Shown here piece by piece: positions 14,463 to 16,687 of a DNA stretch of 16,687 bases (position 1 is the first letter of the stretch; each line of letters opens with the position of its first letter). The notes under the pieces are model-generated. The model was not told the DNA's origin. It ran no database searches and was given only the letters and a program-made list of their open reading frames with translations. A program made the translations under genes and the position numbers. The DNA comes from JBEKHI01 sp050012355. GTDB lineage: Bacteria > Actinomycetota > Actinomycetes > Streptosporangiales > Streptosporangiaceae. The DNA lies in NCBI GenBank assembly GCA_050012355.1, contig JBEKHI010000168.1, positions 1-16,687 on the forward strand, in the 5' to 3' direction.

Positions 14463-15824
14463 GTGGACAGGCAAGAAGAGTTCGTGCTTCGCACGCTGGA
14501 GGAGCGGGATATCCGTTTTGTCCGGCTGTGGTTTACTGACGTGCTGGGCACGCTCAAGTCGGTCGCGGTCTCTCCCGCCGAGCTTGAGGGAGCCTTCGCC
14601 GACGGTATCGGGTTCGACGGCTCGGCGATTGAGGGATTCGCCCGGGTGTACGAGGCGGACATGATCGCCCGTCCCGACCCGTCGACCTTCCAGCTGCTGC
14701 CGTGGCGCGGGGAGTACCCGGGAGTGGCGCGGATGTTCTGCGACATCCTGTTGCCCGACGGTTCCCCGTCCTACGCTGACCCCCGCTGGGTGCTCAAGCG
14801 CAACCTGTCCAAGGCGTCCGAGATGGGGTTCACCTTCTACACCCATCCGGAGATCGAGTTCTTCCTGCTCAGGGAGCGACCGGAGCCGGGCGGCAAGCCG
14901 GAGGCGATCGACACCGGCGGCTACTACGATCACACGCCGCACTCGGTCGCGCACGACTTCCGCCGCCAGTCGATCACGATGCTCGAGCAGATGGGCATCA
15001 GCGTCGAGTACAGCCACCACGAGGGCGCGCCCGGCCAGCAGGAGATCGACCTGCGGTACGCCGACGCGCTCACCACGGCCGACAACATCATGTCGTTCCG
15101 GCTGGTGATGAAGGAGGTGGCGATCGAGCAGGGGGTGTACGCCACCTTCATGCCGAAGCCGTTCACCGACCACCCGGGCTCCGGGATGCACACCCACGTG
15201 TCGCTGTTCGAGGGCGACCAGAACGCCTTCTACGAGGCCGGGGCGGAATACCAGCTCTCCAAGATCGCGCGGGCGTTCATCGCCGGGGTGCTGCGGCACG
15301 CGCCGGAGATCACCGCGGTCTGCAACCAGTGGGTGAACTCCTACAAGCGGCTGTGGGGCGCGGAGGAGCGGACCGCGGGCGCCGGCGGCGAGGCCCCGGC
15401 CTACGTGTGCTGGGGGCACAACAACCGGTCGGCGCTGGTCCGCATCCCGATGTACAAGCCGCAGAAGGGCAACTCCACCCGGATCGAGTTCCGGTCCATC
15501 GACGCGGCCTGCAACCCCTACCTCGCCTTCGCCGTGATCCTCGCGGCGGGCCTGAAGGGCATCGAGGGCGACTACGAGCTCCCGCCCGGCGCCGAGGACG
15601 ACGTGTGGGCCCTCACCTCGGCGGAACGCCGCGCGCTCGGCATCCGCCCGCTCCCGCAGAACCTCGATCAGGCCATCCGCGTCATGCAGGACAGTGAACT
15701 GGTCGCCGAGACCCTCGGGGAGCACGTCTTCGACTTCTTCCTGCGCAACAAGCGCGAGGAATGGGCCGAATACCGCCGCCAGGTCACCCAGTTCGAACTG
15801 GACCGTTACCTCCCGATGCTCTAA
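14463..15824 (+). CDS. glnA2: Glutamine synthetase-family protein, GlnA2 type
   Basis: Type I glutamine synthetase-fold ligase of 453 aa. GTG 14463 gives the conserved opening VDRQEEFVLRTLEERDIRFVRLWFTDVLG (M. tuberculosis GlnA2 begins MDRQKEFVLRTLEERDIRFVRLWFTDVLG from memory); GTG 14454 would add three residues. Conserved active-site blocks: FDGSAIEGF (51-59), HPEIEFFLL (128-136), SHHEGAPGQQEIDLRY, GSGMHTHVSLFEG (239-251), NQWVNSYKRL, GGEAP, NNRSALVRIPMY and RIEFRSIDAACNPYLAFA. A loop AEERTAGAG precedes GGEAP near the active site and is longer than in the mycobacterial protein. GlnA2-type enzymes of Streptomyces were reported as gamma-glutamylpolyamine synthetases, so polyamine glutamylation is at least as likely as glutamine synthesis. 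Preceded by a GlnR-like box; its 3' end overlaps the convergent S9 gene by 4 bp (CTAA). Confidence 0.92.
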   Translation: MDRQEEFVLRTLEERDIRFVRLWFTDVLGTLKSVAVSPAELEGAFADGIGFDGSAIEGFARVYEADMIARPDPSTFQLLPWRGEYPGVARMFCDILLPDGSPSYADPRWVLKRNLSKASEMGFTFYTHPEIEFFLLRERPEPGGKPEAIDTGGYYDHTPHSVAHDFRRQSITMLEQMGISVEYSHHEGAPGQQEIDLRYADALTTADNIMSFRLVMKEVAIEQGVYATFMPKPFTDHPGSGMHTHVSLFEGDQNAFYEAGAEYQLSKIARAFIAGVLRHAPEITAVCNQWVNSYKRLWGAEERTAGAGGEAPAYVCWGHNNRSALVRIPMYKPQKGNSTRIEFRSIDAACNPYLAFAVILAAGLKGIEGDYELPPGAEDDVWALTSAERRALGIRPLPQNLDQAIRVMQDSELVAETLGEHVFDFFLRNKREEWAEYRRQVTQFELDRYLPML

Positions 15825-16687
15825 CCCTCGGAGCGGCCGCCTAGGTACTTGGCGAGGAACTTCTCGGCCGAGGCGTAGAACTTCATCCGGTTCTCCGGCT
15901 TGGCGAAGCCGTGGCCCTCGTCGGGGAACAGCATGTAGTCGTAGTCGATGCCGGCGTCCTTGAGCGCGGTGACGATCTGCTCAGCCTCGGCCTGCTTGAC
16001 CCGCGGGTCGTTGGCGCCCTGGGCGATCAGCAGCGGGATGCGGATATCACCCGCCCGCGACAGCGGCGAGCGGGACCACAGGAAGTCGACGTCGTCCGGG
16101 TCGCCGACCCGCTTGTACAGCCCGGCCGCCAGCGGCTTCCAGTACGGCGGGATCGATTCCAGCAGCGTCTTCAGGTTCGACGGGCCAACGATGTCCACCG
16201 CGCATACGAACACGTCAGGCGTGAACTTGTCCGCCCAGCCCTGGTCGACGATGTGATGTACCGCGTCGATCAGGTCGTCGTGCATCTTGGCGCCCCACTC
16301 GCGGTCGCCCGCCGCGACGAAGCTCTTGCCGTAGCCGGTCGAGCCGCGGTAGTTCACCTGCACCGACAGATAACCGCGGTTCGCCATCCACTGCGCCTCG
16401 GGGTCGTAGCCCCAGACGTCGCGCGCCTGGGGGCCGCCGTGCACGTTCAGCACCGCGGGCAGTCCCTCACGCGGAGCACCGACCGGGAAGGTCAGGTACC
16501 CGTGGACGGTGAGCCCGTCTCGCGCGGTGAACTGGAACGGCTCCATCGGCGCGAGGTCATACTTCTCGAGGGATGGCTGGTGCACGAAAAGAAGACTGCC
16601 GCGTCGTTCGGTCCGGTCATAAGAGAAAAAGGGAACAGGGCCGGTGTCGGTGGTGAAGGCCACCAGCCACGTGCGGTCCGCCTCGTC
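15821..16687 (-). CDS. S9 prolyl-oligopeptidase-family protein, C-terminal part, lacking the catalytic-serine motif
   Basis: C-terminal alpha/beta-hydrolase domain of an acylaminoacyl-peptidase-like S9 protein. The frame continues past the right edge (DEADRTWLVAFTTDTG...), so the propeller half and true start lie outside; the GTG at 16663 is not the start. Family blocks are present: LPAVLNVHGGPQARDVWGYDPEAQW, FLxxRGY-type NRGYLSVQVNYRGSTGYGKSF, VDIVGPSNLKTLLESIPPYW, the catalytic Asp in QGANDPRVKQAE and the catalytic His in PDEGHGF. Homologues carry roughly 20 residues with the nucleophile motif GGSYGG between 'QGxAD' and 'FTPDxF'. Here the sequence reads QGWAD-KFTPDVF directly (junction at 16228/16229). 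The frame is intact on both sides. The protein as encoded should not be a serine peptidase, unless the gap is an assembly error. Confidence 0.85.
   Translation of the reverse strand, partial: DEADRTWLVAFTTDTGPVPFFSYDRTERRGSLLFVHQPSLEKYDLAPMEPFQFTARDGLTVHGYLTFPVGAPREGLPAVLNVHGGPQARDVWGYDPEAQWMANRGYLSVQVNYRGSTGYGKSFVAAGDREWGAKMHDDLIDAVHHIVDQGWADKFTPDVFVCAVDIVGPSNLKTLLESIPPYWKPLAAGLYKRVGDPDDVDFLWSRSPLSRAGDIRIPLLIAQGANDPRVKQAEAEQIVTALKDAGIDYDYMLFPDEGHGFAKPENRMKFYASAEKFLAKYLGGRSEG

Noticed and set aside
14178..15725. 515-codon open frame antisense to glnA2
   Set aside because: It is Arg/Gly/Val/Asp-rich with no recognisable domain and lies opposite a strongly conserved gene. Long antisense frames are expected in DNA with such third-position GC.

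Overview
The window is high-GC DNA, about two-thirds G+C by eye, with strong third-position GC bias. Several genes use GTG starts, there are many stop/start overlaps, there is an actinobacterial GlnA2-type glutamine synthetase-like gene, and a sugar ABC transporter lacks its own ATPase. All of this points to a filamentous or soil actinomycete (Actinomycetota). I cannot name the genus. No rRNA, tRNA, CRISPR array or insertion sequence was seen, and no stretch longer than 300 bases lacks a gene.

Layout. (1) Positions 1-1745, minus: glutamine-dependent NAD synthetase (nadE), missing only its last few residues. (2) Positions 1862-6956, plus: two secreted proteins in one apparent operon. One is a CHAP-type amidase/endopeptidase followed by a PKD domain and a propeller-like region; the other is a GH84 beta-N-acetylglucosaminidase. 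Both end in the same C-terminal module of about 136 residues, which I do not recognise. A large hairpin closes the unit. (3) Positions 7060-8082, minus: a class C beta-lactamase-like serine hydrolase, divergent from (4) positions 8122-12307, plus: murQ (MurNAc-6-phosphate etherase), then a lipoprotein sugar-binding protein and two ABC permeases. (5) Positions 12297-13193, minus: a MurR/RpiR-type regulator, converging on and overlapping the last permease gene. (6) Positions 13310-14185, minus: a PhyH-type Fe(II)/2-oxoglutarate dioxygenase. (7) Positions 14463-15824, plus: a glnA2-type gene preceded by an exact match to the GlnR-box core. (8) Positions 15821-16687, minus: the C-terminal part of an S9 prolyl-oligopeptidase-family protein from which the catalytic-serine motif is missing.

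How the genes fit together. Blocks 2-5 read as one peptidoglycan-salvage locus. A secreted amidase/endopeptidase and a secreted GlcNAc-ase would release muropeptide or amino-sugar fragments. A CUT1-type ABC transporter would import a MurNAc-containing sugar. MurQ would remove the lactyl ether from MurNAc-6-phosphate, and an RpiR-family repressor that senses a sugar phosphate would control the set. This is a counterpart of the Bacillus murQ-murR-murP-amiE-nagZ-ybbE group, with an ABC importer in place of the PTS and GH84 in place of GH3 NagZ. The scheme needs a MurNAc kinase and an ABC ATPase, neither of which is present here. The flanking nadE and glnA2 look like housekeeping neighbours on either side of this catabolic block.

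Most unusual observations: the C-terminal module shared by the two secreted enzymes; the S9 protein lacking its nucleophile; a 17-bp perfect hairpin at the binding-protein/permease junction; and a divergent promoter in which a leaderless-type -10 for murQ overlaps a palindrome.
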